Below, piece after piece: positions 49,251 through 56,519 of a stretch of DNA of 64,000 nucleotides. The stretch is from Clostridiales bacterium. GTDB taxonomy: Bacteria; Bacillota; Clostridia; Oscillospirales; Oscillospiraceae. The stretch spans positions 78,991 through 142,990 of the forward strand of contig JAAVHV010000002.1 of NCBI GenBank assembly GCA_014799505.1, given 5' to 3'. Under the pieces are notes generated by a model that saw nothing but the letters and a program-made list of their open reading frames with translations, did not search any database and was not told the DNA's origin. A program made the position numbers and the translations under genes. Within the stretch, counting starts at the first letter, position 1, and every line of letters starts with the position of its first letter.

Positions 49251-51470
49251 ATGATTACCATTAACAATTCCCCGGTTCGCTGGCAAAACGGCCGCTTTGT
49301 CCCCGCCGAACGCCCCGAGGGCCGGGAGGGCACCATGGCCCACGCCATCCTCATGGCCCACAACACCTCCAACAGCTCTGACCGACTGGCCATCCGCTTC
49401 GACGCCATGGCCTCCCACGACATCACCTACGTGGGCATCATCCAAACCGCCCGGGCCTCCGGCATGAAGGAGTTCCCCCTGCCCTACGTACTCACCAACT
49501 GCCACAACTCCCTGTGTGCCGTGGGCGGCACCATCAACGAGGACGACCACGTGTTCGGCCTATCCGCCGCCAAAAAGTACGGCGGCGAGTTTGTCCCCGC
49601 CCACCAGGCCGTCATCCACTCCTATATGCGGGAGCGGTACGCCGCCCCCGGCAAAATGATCCTGGGCTCCGACTCCCACACCCGGTACGGAGCCTACGGC
49701 TGTATGTCCATCGGCGAGGGCGGCCCCGAGCTGGCCCGGCAGCTGCTGCGCAAGACCTACGACATCGCCTATCCCAAGGTGATCGCCATCTACCTCACCG
49801 GCGCGCCCCGGCCCGGGGTGGGCCCCCAGGACGTGGCCCTGGCCCTGGTGGGGGCCACCTTCAAAAACGGCGCGGTGAAGAACGCCGTCATGGAGTTCTT
49901 CGGCCCCGGCGTGGCAAATCTCTCCATGGACTACCGGGCGGGCATCGACGTGATGACCACCGAGACCACCTGCCTGTCCTCCGTGTGGCAGACCGACGAG
50001 CAGACCAAGACCGCCCTGACCCTGCTGGGCCGGGGAGACAGCTATCGGGAGATGGCCCCCAACCACGGCGCGTACTATGACGGCGTGGTCACCGTGGAAT
50101 TGGACAAGGTGGAGCCCATGATCGCCCTGCCCTTCCACCCCTCCAACGCCTACACCATTAAGGACTTCAAGGCCAACATGGCCGACCTGCTCCACCAGGT
50201 GGACGTGGACGCGGCGGAGCAGCTGGGCGTGAAAAACGCCCCCTCCCTGGTGAACAAGATCGTGGACGGCCAGTTCCATGTCGACCAGGGCGTCATCGCG
50301 GGCTGCTCCGGCGGCACTTATCAGAACCTGAAGCGGGCCGCTGAAATCCTTAAGGGCGCCGCCATCGGTTCCGACGCCTTCTGGCTGTCCTGCTACCCCG
50401 GCTCCATGCCCATCAACCTGGAGCTGACCCGGGACGGCTCCATCGCCCAGCTCATGGCGGCGGGGGCGTCCATCCGCTCCTGCTTCTGCGGGCCCTGCTT
50501 CGGGGCCGGGGACGTGCCCGCCAACGGGGCCTTCTCCATCCGCCACTCCACCCGCAACTTCCCCAACCGGGAGGGCTCCAAGCCCGGGGACGGCCAGATC
50601 TCCTATGTGGCCCTCATGGACGCCCGCTCCATCGCCGCCACCGCCCGGATGGGCGGCGTGCTCACCGGGGCGGACGAGCTGCCCGACATCCCCGCCGACC
50701 GGGCCGACGAGCAGTGGAGCTATGACGACTCCGCCTACAAATCCCGCGTTTACTTCGGCGTGGACAGGCCCCAGCCGGACGCGGAGCTGGTGTTCGGCCC
50801 CAACATCGCCGACTGGCCCCAGCAGATCGCCCTGCCGGACGACCTGCTGCTCACCTGCTGCGCCGCCATCTACGACCCGGTGACCACCACCGACGAGCTG
50901 ATCCCCTCCGGGGAGACCTCCTCCTACCGCTCCAACCCCCTGCGGCTGTCTCAGTTCGCCCTGTCCCGGAAGGATCCTCAGTATGTTCCCCGGGCCCAGG
51001 CCGTCCAGACGGTGGAAAAGCTGCGCCGGGAGAACCCGGATGCGCCTGAAGTAAAAGAAGCGTTGGCCGGCTATGATCCCGCTCGCACAGGGCTGGGCTC
51101 CCTGGTCATGGCCCTGAAACCCGGTGATGGCTCCGCCCGGGAGCAGGCCGCCTCCTGCCAGCGGGTGCTGGGCGGCTGCGCCAACATCGCGGGCGAATAT
51201 GCTACCAAGCGCTACCGCTCCAACGTGGTCAACTGGGGAATGCTCCCCTTCACCGCCGACGGCGTGGCGGAATGGAATCTCCAGCCCGGCGACCGGGTGT
51301 ACATCCCCGGTATCCGCGCCCTGCTGGAGGGGGACGGCGAGGAGATCGCCGCCACCCTCATCCAGGGTGATGCCCAGACCCAGGTGACGCTGAAGCTTCC
51401 CGGCCTGACCCGCGAGGAGCGGGACATCATCCTGGCCGGCTGCCTCATCAACTACTACGCGGAGGCGTAA
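49251..51470 (+). CDS. Aconitase-like hydratase (YbhJ-type)
   Basis: 739 aa, with GAGAGGAGA before the ATG. Aconitase-fold hallmarks: MILGSDSHTRYGAYG, the iron-sulfur ligands in GCSGGT and SCFCGPCFGAGD, a swivelling C-terminal domain with RVLGGCANIAGEYATKRYRS. Sequence style matches the YbhJ/hydratase group rather than classic aconitase. Active-site RS residues are present. Exact substrate unknown. Followed by an acetyltransferase 3 nt downstream. Confidence 0.88.
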   Translation: MITINNSPVRWQNGRFVPAERPEGREGTMAHAILMAHNTSNSSDRLAIRFDAMASHDITYVGIIQTARASGMKEFPLPYVLTNCHNSLCAVGGTINEDDHVFGLSAAKKYGGEFVPAHQAVIHSYMRERYAAPGKMILGSDSHTRYGAYGCMSIGEGGPELARQLLRKTYDIAYPKVIAIYLTGAPRPGVGPQDVALALVGATFKNGAVKNAVMEFFGPGVANLSMDYRAGIDVMTTETTCLSSVWQTDEQTKTALTLLGRGDSYREMAPNHGAYYDGVVTVELDKVEPMIALPFHPSNAYTIKDFKANMADLLHQVDVDAAEQLGVKNAPSLVNKIVDGQFHVDQGVIAGCSGGTYQNLKRAAEILKGAAIGSDAFWLSCYPGSMPINLELTRDGSIAQLMAAGASIRSCFCGPCFGAGDVPANGAFSIRHSTRNFPNREGSKPGDGQISYVALMDARSIAATARMGGVLTGADELPDIPADRADEQWSYDDSAYKSRVYFGVDRPQPDAELVFGPNIADWPQQIALPDDLLLTCCAAIYDPVTTTDELIPSGETSSYRSNPLRLSQFALSRKDPQYVPRAQAVQTVEKLRRENPDAPEVKEALAGYDPARTGLGSLVMALKPGDGSAREQAASCQRVLGGCANIAGEYATKRYRSNVVNWGMLPFTADGVAEWNLQPGDRVYIPGIRALLEGDGEEIAATLIQGDAQTQVTLKLPGLTREERDIILAGCLINYYAEA

Positions 51471-51473
51471 CCC

Positions 51474-52001
51474 ATGGACTTGGAGCTGTATGTCCCCAAG
51501 CTGGATGAGCTGTGGTTCTACCGGCAGATGATGGCTGACCCCGCCACCATGGCCTATAACGCGGGCTACGACCCCTGGCCGGGCTACCACCGGGACACCG
51601 GCTGCATCGACTTTCCGGAGGAGGAGTGGGCCGACTGGCATGCCCATTGGATCGGACAGGAGCCGAAGCGGTTCTACGCCTACATCCGGCGGAAATCCGA
51701 CGGCGCGTGGATCGGCGATGTGAATTTTCATTACACAACGTCGGCGGACTGGTGGGACATGGGCATTGTGATCTATGCCCCCTACCGGGGCCAGGGGTAT
51801 GCCGCGCCCGCCCTGGGGCTGATGCTGGACCACGCCTTCCGGGACTGCGGCATCAGCCGCATCCACAACTACTTCGAGACCACCAGGGACGCCGCCTGGA
51901 AGGCCCATCTGGCGGCGGGCTTCCGGGACATGGGCACCGAGAACGGCATCCGCCACCTGATGGTGACCCGCGAGGAGCACCTGGCCGCCCACGCCGAATA
52001 A
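51474..52001 (+). CDS. GNAT-family N-acetyltransferase
   Basis: 175 aa. GNAT core with MGIVIYAPYRGQGYAAPALG (acetyl-CoA loop), HNYFETTRDAAWKAHLAAGF. Starts MDLELYVPKLDELWFYRQMM. Translated with the hydratase gene. Substrate unknown. Confidence 0.88.
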   Translation: MDLELYVPKLDELWFYRQMMADPATMAYNAGYDPWPGYHRDTGCIDFPEEEWADWHAHWIGQEPKRFYAYIRRKSDGAWIGDVNFHYTTSADWWDMGIVIYAPYRGQGYAAPALGLMLDHAFRDCGISRIHNYFETTRDAAWKAHLAAGFRDMGTENGIRHLMVTREEHLAAHAE

Positions 52002-52007
52002 GACCCA

Positions 52008-52040
52008 CAGGGACGGATCTTAAGGTTCCGTCCCTGTTTC
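52008..52040 (+). terminator. Intrinsic terminator
   Basis: CAGGGACGGA...TCCGTCCCTG followed by TTTC. Confidence 0.8.
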
Positions 52041-52056
52041 TTCATCACTGTGTGGG

Positions 52057-52085
52057 TAGACACGCCGCCAGTTTTGTGCTATGAT
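52057..52085 (+). promoter_or_regulatory. Promoter of lipoprotein gene
   Basis: TAGACA, 17-nt spacer, TATGAT, 43 nt before the ATG. Confidence 0.6.
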
Positions 52086-52127
52086 GTCCACAGACAAAGT
52101 TCGACACGATTTACGGAGGTGTGTCCT

Positions 52128-52781
52128 ATGCGGACAAAGCAATATATCTCTCTGCTCCTGGCGGCCTTGATGGCGCTGACCCTCACCGCCTGCGGCGCGG
52201 CCTTGAAAAAAGACAAAAATACGGGCATGTCTATCGCCCCGGTCCAGCTCTCTGAGGAGGAGGCCGCCCTGGCCGAGCTGCTGGCCCTTGACCTGGAGAA
52301 CTACCACATCCTCGCGTTCCAGGCGAAGGGCGCAAAGACGCTCCAGTTCAACACCTATGAGCTGGTGGACGGGGAATGGAACCGCATTCAGGGCGGTGGG
52401 GGCGCGGAGCTGAGCGCGGAAAGCGGCCGGATCGCCCTCACCTTCGGCAAGATGACCGACGGGGTGCGGCTGGCGTTCCAGACGGAGGGTCAGCTCATGT
52501 CCTCCTCCATCCAGCCGGAGCCGGGGGACGATGTGTCCGCCATGACCTTCGCCACCTCCATGCTGGGGGAATCCGAGGCCATCACGCTGGAGGAGGAGAT
52601 CCCGCTGGCGGTGCAGATCGTCACCTCCAAAAACGAGATCCATTCCTACGATGTGAGCTACTTCGGGATGCCTCGGGAGTACGCCAAGTACGGCTATGAG
52701 CACGTCTACGCCATCACGGTGATGTTCAGCGCCCAGGAGCTGGGCAGCGCCCCTTCCGCAGAGCCTTCGCCCAAAAATTGA
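52128..52781 (+). CDS. Secreted lipoprotein of unknown function
   Basis: 217 aa from the ATG at 52128 with ACGGAGGTG. Signal peptide MRTKQYISLLLAALMALTLT with lipobox TLTACG, then a short charged linker and a beta-rich domain (TLQFNTYELVDGEWNRIQGG). Monocistronic between two terminators. No family recognised. Confidence 0.8.
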   Translation: MRTKQYISLLLAALMALTLTACGAALKKDKNTGMSIAPVQLSEEEAALAELLALDLENYHILAFQAKGAKTLQFNTYELVDGEWNRIQGGGGAELSAESGRIALTFGKMTDGVRLAFQTEGQLMSSSIQPEPGDDVSAMTFATSMLGESEAITLEEEIPLAVQIVTSKNEIHSYDVSYFGMPREYAKYGYEHVYAITVMFSAQELGSAPSAEPSPKN

Positions 52782-52785
52782 ATGG

Positions 52786-52820
52786 AACCGCCCCCCGGCG
52801 TGAGCCGGGGGGCGGTTTTT
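52786..52820. terminator. Bidirectional terminator
   Basis: AACCGCCCCCCGGC-GTGA-GCCGGGGGGCGGTT, T-run after. Separates convergent genes. Confidence 0.88.
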
Positions 52821-53494
52821 CACAGTTCAAGCCAGCTTTGCAGGTCGTTCAAATTCTCCGCGATATGTACATAGGGAAACGGCTGGAACGCGGGCGCCTG
52901 GGTGGTGCCGTTGAGCACCGCGCAGAAGTCGCAGCCCCCCGCCTGGGCGGTGGCGGCGTCGATGACCGTGTCCCCGCAGAACAGCACCTGCTCCGCGCGC
53001 AGGCCCAGCTTTTCCAGGGCCAGCCGCAGCCCCTCGGGGTGGGGCTTGGCGTGGTGGACCTCGTCCCCGCCGACCACCAGATCCAGCAGATCTAAATGCC
53101 CCTGGTGGGCGAAAATGCTCCGGATGGTGGGCCCCGGCTTGGTGGACACGATGGCGGTGCGCACCCCCACATCCTTCAGCGCCCGCAAAAGCTCCGCCGC
53201 ACCGGGGAAGAGGACGGTGCCCTCAACCATCAGCTTGCGGTCATCGCCCTGGGCCTTCACCCCCACAGTGATCTCGAACTGGTGGCGGAAGGCCGCCTGC
53301 CGGGATCGGTCATAATCGCCGGTGATGAGGGAGTAGCCGTCCTCCAGCGTGAGGCCGATGGTGTGCCGCACCTGCTCCAACGTAGGCGGCTCCAGCCCCA
53401 GCGCCTGGAAGCCCCGGCGGTAGCCCTCGGCGATGGCGGGGGTGGAGTCCCCCAGGGTGTAGTCAAAGTCGAAAAATACCCCTTGATAGTTCAT
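52820..53494 (-). CDS. HAD-family phosphatase (phosphoglycolate phosphatase-like)
   Basis: 224 aa. Motif I FFDFDYTLGDST, cap region with ARQ/RHQ helices, motif II TAIVSTKPGPTI, motif III with KPHPEGLRLALEKLGL and motif IV CGDTVIDAATAQAGG. Typical length for Gph/YjjG-like HAD enzymes. Substrate unknown. Confidence 0.9.
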   Translation of the reverse strand: MNYQGVFFDFDYTLGDSTPAIAEGYRRGFQALGLEPPTLEQVRHTIGLTLEDGYSLITGDYDRSRQAAFRHQFEITVGVKAQGDDRKLMVEGTVLFPGAAELLRALKDVGVRTAIVSTKPGPTIRSIFAHQGHLDLLDLVVGGDEVHHAKPHPEGLRLALEKLGLRAEQVLFCGDTVIDAATAQAGGCDFCAVLNGTTQAPAFQPFPYVHIAENLNDLQSWLEL

Positions 53495-53585
53495 GATATG
53501 ACCTCGGCTTTCAAAAGTCAGCCCCGCTCACGGGCCGTTTGGGGAATCATACCATAGCCGGGGACGGTTTTCAACACTTAAATAT

Positions 53586-53903
53586 TTAACTTTCCGCCTG
53601 CTCCAGCAGATTGGCCGCGCCGTAGCGCAGGCAGCGGTACAGCCGCTGGCGGCCCCGCTTCAGCGTGCGGGATACGGTGGACTTGTTCACCCCGCACTGT
53701 TTTGCAATGGCCTCCATGCTCATGTTTTGCCCGTAATAGAGGATCATGTATTCCCGCTGGCGCTCGGTTACGTCCTGGCGCAATGCGTGGGTCAGGTTGC
53801 GCTTCAGGCGGTTGATCTGATCCTTGTTGTCCTCCGCCATCAGGTTGGTGTACACCGCCAAATCCACCATGCCGAAGGTGTTGTCGTAAGAGATGGTCCG
53901 CAT
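53586..53903 (-). CDS. Sigma-70 region 4-like HTH protein
   Basis: 105 aa. The C-terminal half is a sigma region 4 HTH: LTHALRQDVTERQREYMILY, then GQNMSMEAIAKQCGVNKSTV SRTLKRGRQRL. No region 2 is present, so it is probably not a full sigma factor but a small regulator. Third gene of a three-gene leftward operon. Confidence 0.75.
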   Translation of the reverse strand: MRTISYDNTFGMVDLAVYTNLMAEDNKDQINRLKRNLTHALRQDVTERQREYMILYYGQNMSMEAIAKQCGVNKSTVSRTLKRGRQRLYRCLRYGAANLLEQAES

Positions 53904-53906
53904 GGC

Positions 53907-54161
53907 TCAAGCCCTCCTTCTGTGGTCTGTGGGAATGCCCCCGGAGCGCCGAGGGGCGTGCTTTTCATAGTAGCGCTCCAGGTGCCGGGCCACCGCCCGC
54001 ACATCCCGGTACATGGAGCGCAGGGGACGGATGCGCCCGTCCAGCTGCTGCCTGCGCTCCTCGCTGCCCGCCTCCCGGCTGGCGCGCTCCAATTCCGCGA
54101 TGCGGCCGCGCAGCGCAGCCGCCGTCCGCTCATATTCCAGCGATAGTTCGTATAGTGTCAC
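53907..54161 (-). CDS. Small coiled-coil protein
   Basis: 84 aa, helical throughout (MTLYELSLEYERTAAALRGR, IAELERASREAGSEERRQQL), ending basic. Between a zinc-binding protein and the sigma-like protein, overlapping the former by 4 nt. Recurrent in Oscillospiraceae next to sigma-like genes; function unknown. Confidence 0.7.
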   Translation of the reverse strand: MTLYELSLEYERTAAALRGRIAELERASREAGSEERRQQLDGRIRPLRSMYRDVRAVARHLERYYEKHAPRRSGGIPTDHRRRA

Positions 54162-54400
54162 AATGTCTCCTTTTCACTTCTACCCACCCGGCGCAGCCTG
54201 TGGGCGAAATAGTTCCGGGCGTAGCGGCCCAGGCAGTCCTCGCAGACCGCCTCACCGTCCAGCTCAAAATAGGGATCCCCTGGGTACAGCTCCCCCCTGC
54301 ACAGGGAACATCGGAGCTCCCAGGGAGCCGGAGGCCCCGCTCCGCCCGTCCCTGCTCCCTTTCGCATATTTTTGAAATCTTTTTGAAAAATGGTTGACAA
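54158..54400 (-). CDS. Small zinc-binding protein
   Basis: 80 aa from a TTG at 54400 behind AGCAGGAGG (the ATG at 54367 is an alternative). RCSLCRGELYPGDPYFELDG and AVCEDCLGRYARNYF give a CxxC...CxxC zinc site. First gene of the operon, opposite the tRNA-Thr promoter. Confidence 0.65.
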   Translation of the reverse strand: MSTIFQKDFKNMRKGAGTGGAGPPAPWELRCSLCRGELYPGDPYFELDGEAVCEDCLGRYARNYFAHRLRRVGRSEKETL

Positions 54401-54422
54401 ATCCGCCTCCTGCTGTTATAAT
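54394..54422 (+). promoter_or_regulatory. Consensus promoter of tRNA-Thr/tRNA-Tyr
   Basis: Perfect TTGACA and TATAAT with 17-nt spacer, 31 nt before tRNA-Thr. Confidence 0.92.
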
Positions 54423-54453
54423 AAGCTCCGCTGTGAACGCGGAAGGCTTCTGT

Positions 54454-54529
54454 GCTGGTGTAGCTCAGCCGGTAGAGCAGCTGATTTGTAATCAGCAGGT
54501 CGGGGGTTCGAATCCGTCCACCAGCTCCA
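54454..54529 (+). tRNA. tRNA-Thr (TGT)
   Basis: 76 nt, acceptor GCTGGTG/CACCAGC, anticodon loop TTTGTAA (TGT), encoded CCA. Confidence 0.97.
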
Positions 54530-54553
54530 CCTTCCTTCCGCCCAACTGAATAT

Positions 54554-54638
54554 GGAGGAGTACCCAAGTGGCCAAAGGGGACAGACTGTAAATCTGCTGG
54601 CTTTGCCTTCGATGGTTCGAATCCATCCTCCTCCACCA
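54554..54638 (+). tRNA. tRNA-Tyr (GTA)
   Basis: 85 nt with long variable arm, acceptor GGAGGAG/CTCCTCC, anticodon loop CTGTAAA (GTA), encoded CCA. 24 nt after tRNA-Thr, so cotranscribed. Confidence 0.97.
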
Positions 54639-54675
54639 AACCGAAAGCGAATGCGAAAGCATTCGCTTTCGGTTT
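54638..54675 (+). terminator. tRNA operon terminator
   Basis: AACCGAAAGCGAATGC-GAAA-GCATTCGCTTTCGGTTT, immediately after the CCA. Confidence 0.92.
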
Positions 54676-54787
54676 GGGTTCCGGCAGTCCTTGACCGCCT
54701 CCACCCTTCGGTGATTTTAATGCTCGGCGGAAGTGAATTCCGCCTGCGCAATTCTCCGCCGCTTTGCGGCTGCGAATTCACGGCGCA
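54676..54787. repeat. Post-tRNA repeat (tRNA-Tyr copy)
   Basis: GGGTTCCGG, then GGTGATTTTAATGCTC, GCGCAATTCTCCG, GCGGCTGCGAATTCACGGC; same order and orientation relative to the tRNA as after tRNA-Arg. Confidence 0.8.
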
Positions 54788-54819
54788 TAAGCGCCGCCGG
54801 CCAGAAGGCCGGGCCACGG

Positions 54820-54905
54820 GACCGGTCGTTCGCCAGGCAGCTGGAAAGCTGCCGGGACAGTCGCTCGGCGAAGCCGAGTGACGTCCCTTCGGCGAATGAC
54901 GGTCC
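54820..54905. repeat. Nested palindromic repeat
   Basis: Outer arms GACCGGTCGTTCGCC and GGCGAATGACGGTCC equal those at 37389-37423. Inside sits a related palindrome GTCGCTCGGC-GAA-GCCGAGTGAC (54860-54882). Confidence 0.75.
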
Positions 54906-55336
54906 TCTTGTTTTCCCGCTTTTTGCCCTGTTGGCAGATACGCCCCTAAGAACCCCGTTACGGGAGAGCCCGGTTCGGTGCGCGGGAATGGCCCTTCCGG
55001 CGCGGGGATTCGACGCAGGCACCCCTTATTTGTGCTGCCGCTTGTGTCTGGGCACTGGGCCTTGGTTAGGTTCTCGGGGCTGCGCCCGGGTGGGCGGACC
55101 GTTTGCTTTGGGGCAGTGGTTCCGCATCTCTCGAACCTCCTTTCTTAATTTAAAACGCACGTTCGATTTCGTTCCCTAAGATACCACTCCGCGCCGTGGA
55201 AGTCAAGGCCGTGGAAGAGGATTTTTGTCGGCAAAATTTTTTAAAAGACCTGATAAATGGACAGGTATTTCAGGAAACGTTGCACACGCCCCCGCCGCGA
55301 AATCCGGATTTACAAAGGTTTTACATCTTATCTGTT
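54906..55336. other. Intergenic region after tRNA repeats
   Basis: About 430 bp before the hydrolase promoter. No coding sequence is convincing; an open frame starting at 55196 lacks a ribosome site and natural composition before the ATG at 55388. Confidence 0.5.
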
Positions 55337-55365
55337 GACGCGCCGGCGGCGGGGGGTTATGATGG
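55337..55365 (+). promoter_or_regulatory. Promoter of alpha/beta hydrolase gene
   Basis: TTGACG, GC-rich 17-nt spacer, TATGAT, 23 nt before the start. Confidence 0.7.
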
Positions 55366-55387
55366 ACAAAACAAATGGGAGGCCGCT

Positions 55388-56350
55388 ATGAAGAAGAAAA
55401 CAACAGTTGGACTGCTTGGGCTGGCGGCGGCGGGGGCCGGCGCGGCCGGCGGCTGGGCCGCCTTGGGGAATTACCTATACAATCAGATGATGCTGCCCCA
55501 GGCGCGGGATCCGGAGCAGGAGGACGGCAACCCAGCGCAGAATGAGGGCCGGCTTTGGGCCCGGGGCCGGGAGGGCTTCCGGGAGGCCACCATCCAGGCG
55601 CTGGACGGCCTCATTTTATGGGCCGCTTTGGTTCCGGGCAATCAGGACTGCCACCGCTGGGCCGTCTGCGTCCATGGCTATCACGACACCTATGAGTCCA
55701 TGGGGGCTATCGCCAAGCACTACAGCGATCTGGGCTGGCACGTGCTGATGCCCGACCAGCGGGGCCATGGCCAGAGCGAGGGCGATTACGTGGGCTGGGG
55801 TTATGACGAGCGGCTGGATCTGGTGGGCTGGTGCAATTATATCGTCCGAAAGGATCCGGAGGCGGAGATCGTGCTCCACGGCGTATCCATGGGCGCGGCT
55901 ACGGTGCTCATGGCCACCGGCGGGGCCCTGCCCCGGCAGGTAAAGGCCGCCGTGTCCGACTGCGCTTACACCACCATTGAGGCCGAGGCCCGCCATGTGC
56001 TGAACCGGTTCCAGGAGGGGCTGCCAACCCGGGTTCCGCTCCCCTCGGGGCTGCTGTTTGCCGCGCTGCGCAAGACGGCGCTGCGCCGGACGGGCTTTGA
56101 CCTGCGGGACGCCGCGCCCATCCGGGCGGTGGCCCGATCCAAAACCCCTACGCTTTTCATCCACGGCGTGGAGGACGACTTTGTGCCCGCCGCCATGATG
56201 GGCAAGCTCTACCAGGCGGCCAAGTGCCCGAAGAGCTTTTTGTGGATGCCCGGCGCCGGCCACGCGGCATCGGTGGGGACGGATCCGAGGCTGTATTGGA
56301 CGGCCGTGTCCACCTTCCTGAGCGATTATTTCCCGGAACCCGAGGAATGA
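55388..56350 (+). CDS. Membrane-anchored alpha/beta hydrolase
   Basis: 320 aa from the ATG at 55388. N-terminal hydrophobic Gly/Ala-rich anchor (VGLLGLAAAGAGAAGGWAAL), then an alpha/beta hydrolase: oxyanion CVHGYHDTYES, PDQRGHGQSEGDY, nucleophile GVSMGA, acid in EDDFVP, histidine in PGAGHAAS. Like the YqkD/BEM46-type hydrolases of Firmicutes. Substrate unknown. Confidence 0.9.
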   Translation: MKKKTTVGLLGLAAAGAGAAGGWAALGNYLYNQMMLPQARDPEQEDGNPAQNEGRLWARGREGFREATIQALDGLILWAALVPGNQDCHRWAVCVHGYHDTYESMGAIAKHYSDLGWHVLMPDQRGHGQSEGDYVGWGYDERLDLVGWCNYIVRKDPEAEIVLHGVSMGAATVLMATGGALPRQVKAAVSDCAYTTIEAEARHVLNRFQEGLPTRVPLPSGLLFAALRKTALRRTGFDLRDAAPIRAVARSKTPTLFIHGVEDDFVPAAMMGKLYQAAKCPKSFLWMPGAGHAASVGTDPRLYWTAVSTFLSDYFPEPEE

Positions 56351-56351
56351 C

Positions 56352-56391
56352 AAAAAAGCATCCGGCCCCAGAGCGGGCTGGATGCTTTTTT
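56352..56391. terminator. Terminator after hydrolase
   Basis: AAAAAAGCATCC...GGATGCTTTTTT hairpin. Confidence 0.88.
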
Positions 56392-56431
56392 CATTTTTTC
56401 GCAAAAACAGGCGAGAATTTCGAATTTCCCG

Positions 56432-56460
56432 TTGACAGAAAGACTAAAAATCAATATATT
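56432..56460 (+). promoter_or_regulatory. Pullulanase promoter
   Basis: TTGACA, 17-nt spacer, TATATT, about 60 nt before the start. Confidence 0.75.
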
Positions 56461-56519
56461 AGATGGGCTGGTACGGAATACCGGGCAGCTCTGACAAATA
56501 AGCACATTGGTTATGGGGA

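Noticed and set aside
49560..51992. An 810-codon open frame on the minus strand opposite the aconitase-like gene
   Set aside because: It is antisense to a clear family member, has a composition rich in H, V, G and A expected from high-GC third positions, and has no ribosome site.
54717..55022. Apparent 101-codon protein in the post-tRNA repeats
   Set aside because: It is a translation of the palindromic repeats themselves; similar spurious proteins arise wherever these repeats occur.
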